Shown piece after piece: positions 34,815 through 34,935 of a stretch of 34,935 bases of DNA. The notes under the pieces are model-generated. The model was given only the letters and a program-made list of their open reading frames with translations, made no database searches and was not told the DNA's origin. How positions within the stretch are numbered: the first letter of the stretch is position 1; every line of letters begins with the position of its first letter. Position numbers and translations under genes: made by a program. Origin of the DNA: an uncultured Collinsella sp. (GTDB lineage Bacteria; Actinomycetota; Coriobacteriia; Coriobacteriales; Coriobacteriaceae); NCBI GenBank assembly GCA_934621295.1, contig CAKTVB010000010.1, positions 1-34,935 on the forward strand. The letters run 5' to 3'.

Positions 34815-34935
34815 TTCTTTCAAAGTAGAGATGCGAAAAGCCCAGGAAAGCGAATTCGTGAACTGCGTCCCAAAACTTGGACGGCTTAAATAAGAACTAC
34901 GCCGCAAGGGGCCGGCTCCGGAACTCCTCCGGGGT

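Overview
The window is about 35 kb of roughly 60 % GC DNA from an actinobacterium, most likely a Coriobacteriia gut anaerobe of the Collinsella/Olsenella type. The supporting signs are an oxygen-sensitive glycyl radical enzyme with its activase, a 2[4Fe-4S] ferredoxin, the actinobacterial dnaK-grpE-dnaJ-hspR order, nadABC followed by a NiaR-type repressor, and a TsaB-RimI-TsaD fusion. The genus is inferred from gene content; no rRNA or tRNA is present to test it. I saw no insertion sequence, prophage or CRISPR array.

Layout. (1) 255-3878, minus strand: an overlapping regulatory set, a LuxR-type regulator with a cysteine-rich PocR-like N-terminus, a membrane histidine kinase, and a receiver fused to a degenerate HD domain. 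(2) 3879-4410: divergent intergenic region with a C10 tract, a promoter and a structured leader. (3) 4411-10284, plus strand: glycyl radical enzyme, OFA-like MFS transporter, radical SAM activase and a TPR protein. (4) 10578-17386: acpS-nnr-alr-udg-tsaE-[tsaB-rimI-tsaD], tightly packed. (5) 17419-20420: HAD phosphatase, thioredoxin, an unknown 191-aa protein and a DUF1016/YhcG nuclease-like protein. (6) 20647-24554: nadA-nadB-nadC-niaR. (7) 24663-24848: ferredoxin. (8) 25255-33047: dnaK-grpE-dnaJ-hspR, a small membrane protein, and clpB under its own promoter. (9) 33164-34715: a 55-aa charged protein, a four-helix membrane protein and a solitary hypB.

Most interesting region. Regions 1-3 look like one regulated catabolic locus. 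The glycyl radical enzyme, at 878 aa with Cys500/Glu502/Gly853, sits beside a transporter and activase and has no HpdC-like small subunit. This fits an arylacetate (indoleacetate- or phenylacetate-type) decarboxylase better than the other glycyl radical families, but the substrate is not proven by sequence. Terminator-like hairpins after the enzyme gene and after the transporter gene suggest stepped-down expression towards the activase. The last gene, a TPR protein with a CCGC tail, has no function I recognise.

Regulatory signals beyond the genes. dnaK and clpB share a 29-bp promoter element (25 of 29 positions identical) and a downstream leader motif at nearly the same distance, unlike the canonical HspR HAIR box. 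nadA has tandem CTGTCTT repeats over its promoter, and hypB has a perfect dyad containing its -35 box. A short repeat starting with an A-run and ACGGTTAT occurs three times, two of them as arms of a 140-bp inverted-repeat element upstream of clpB.
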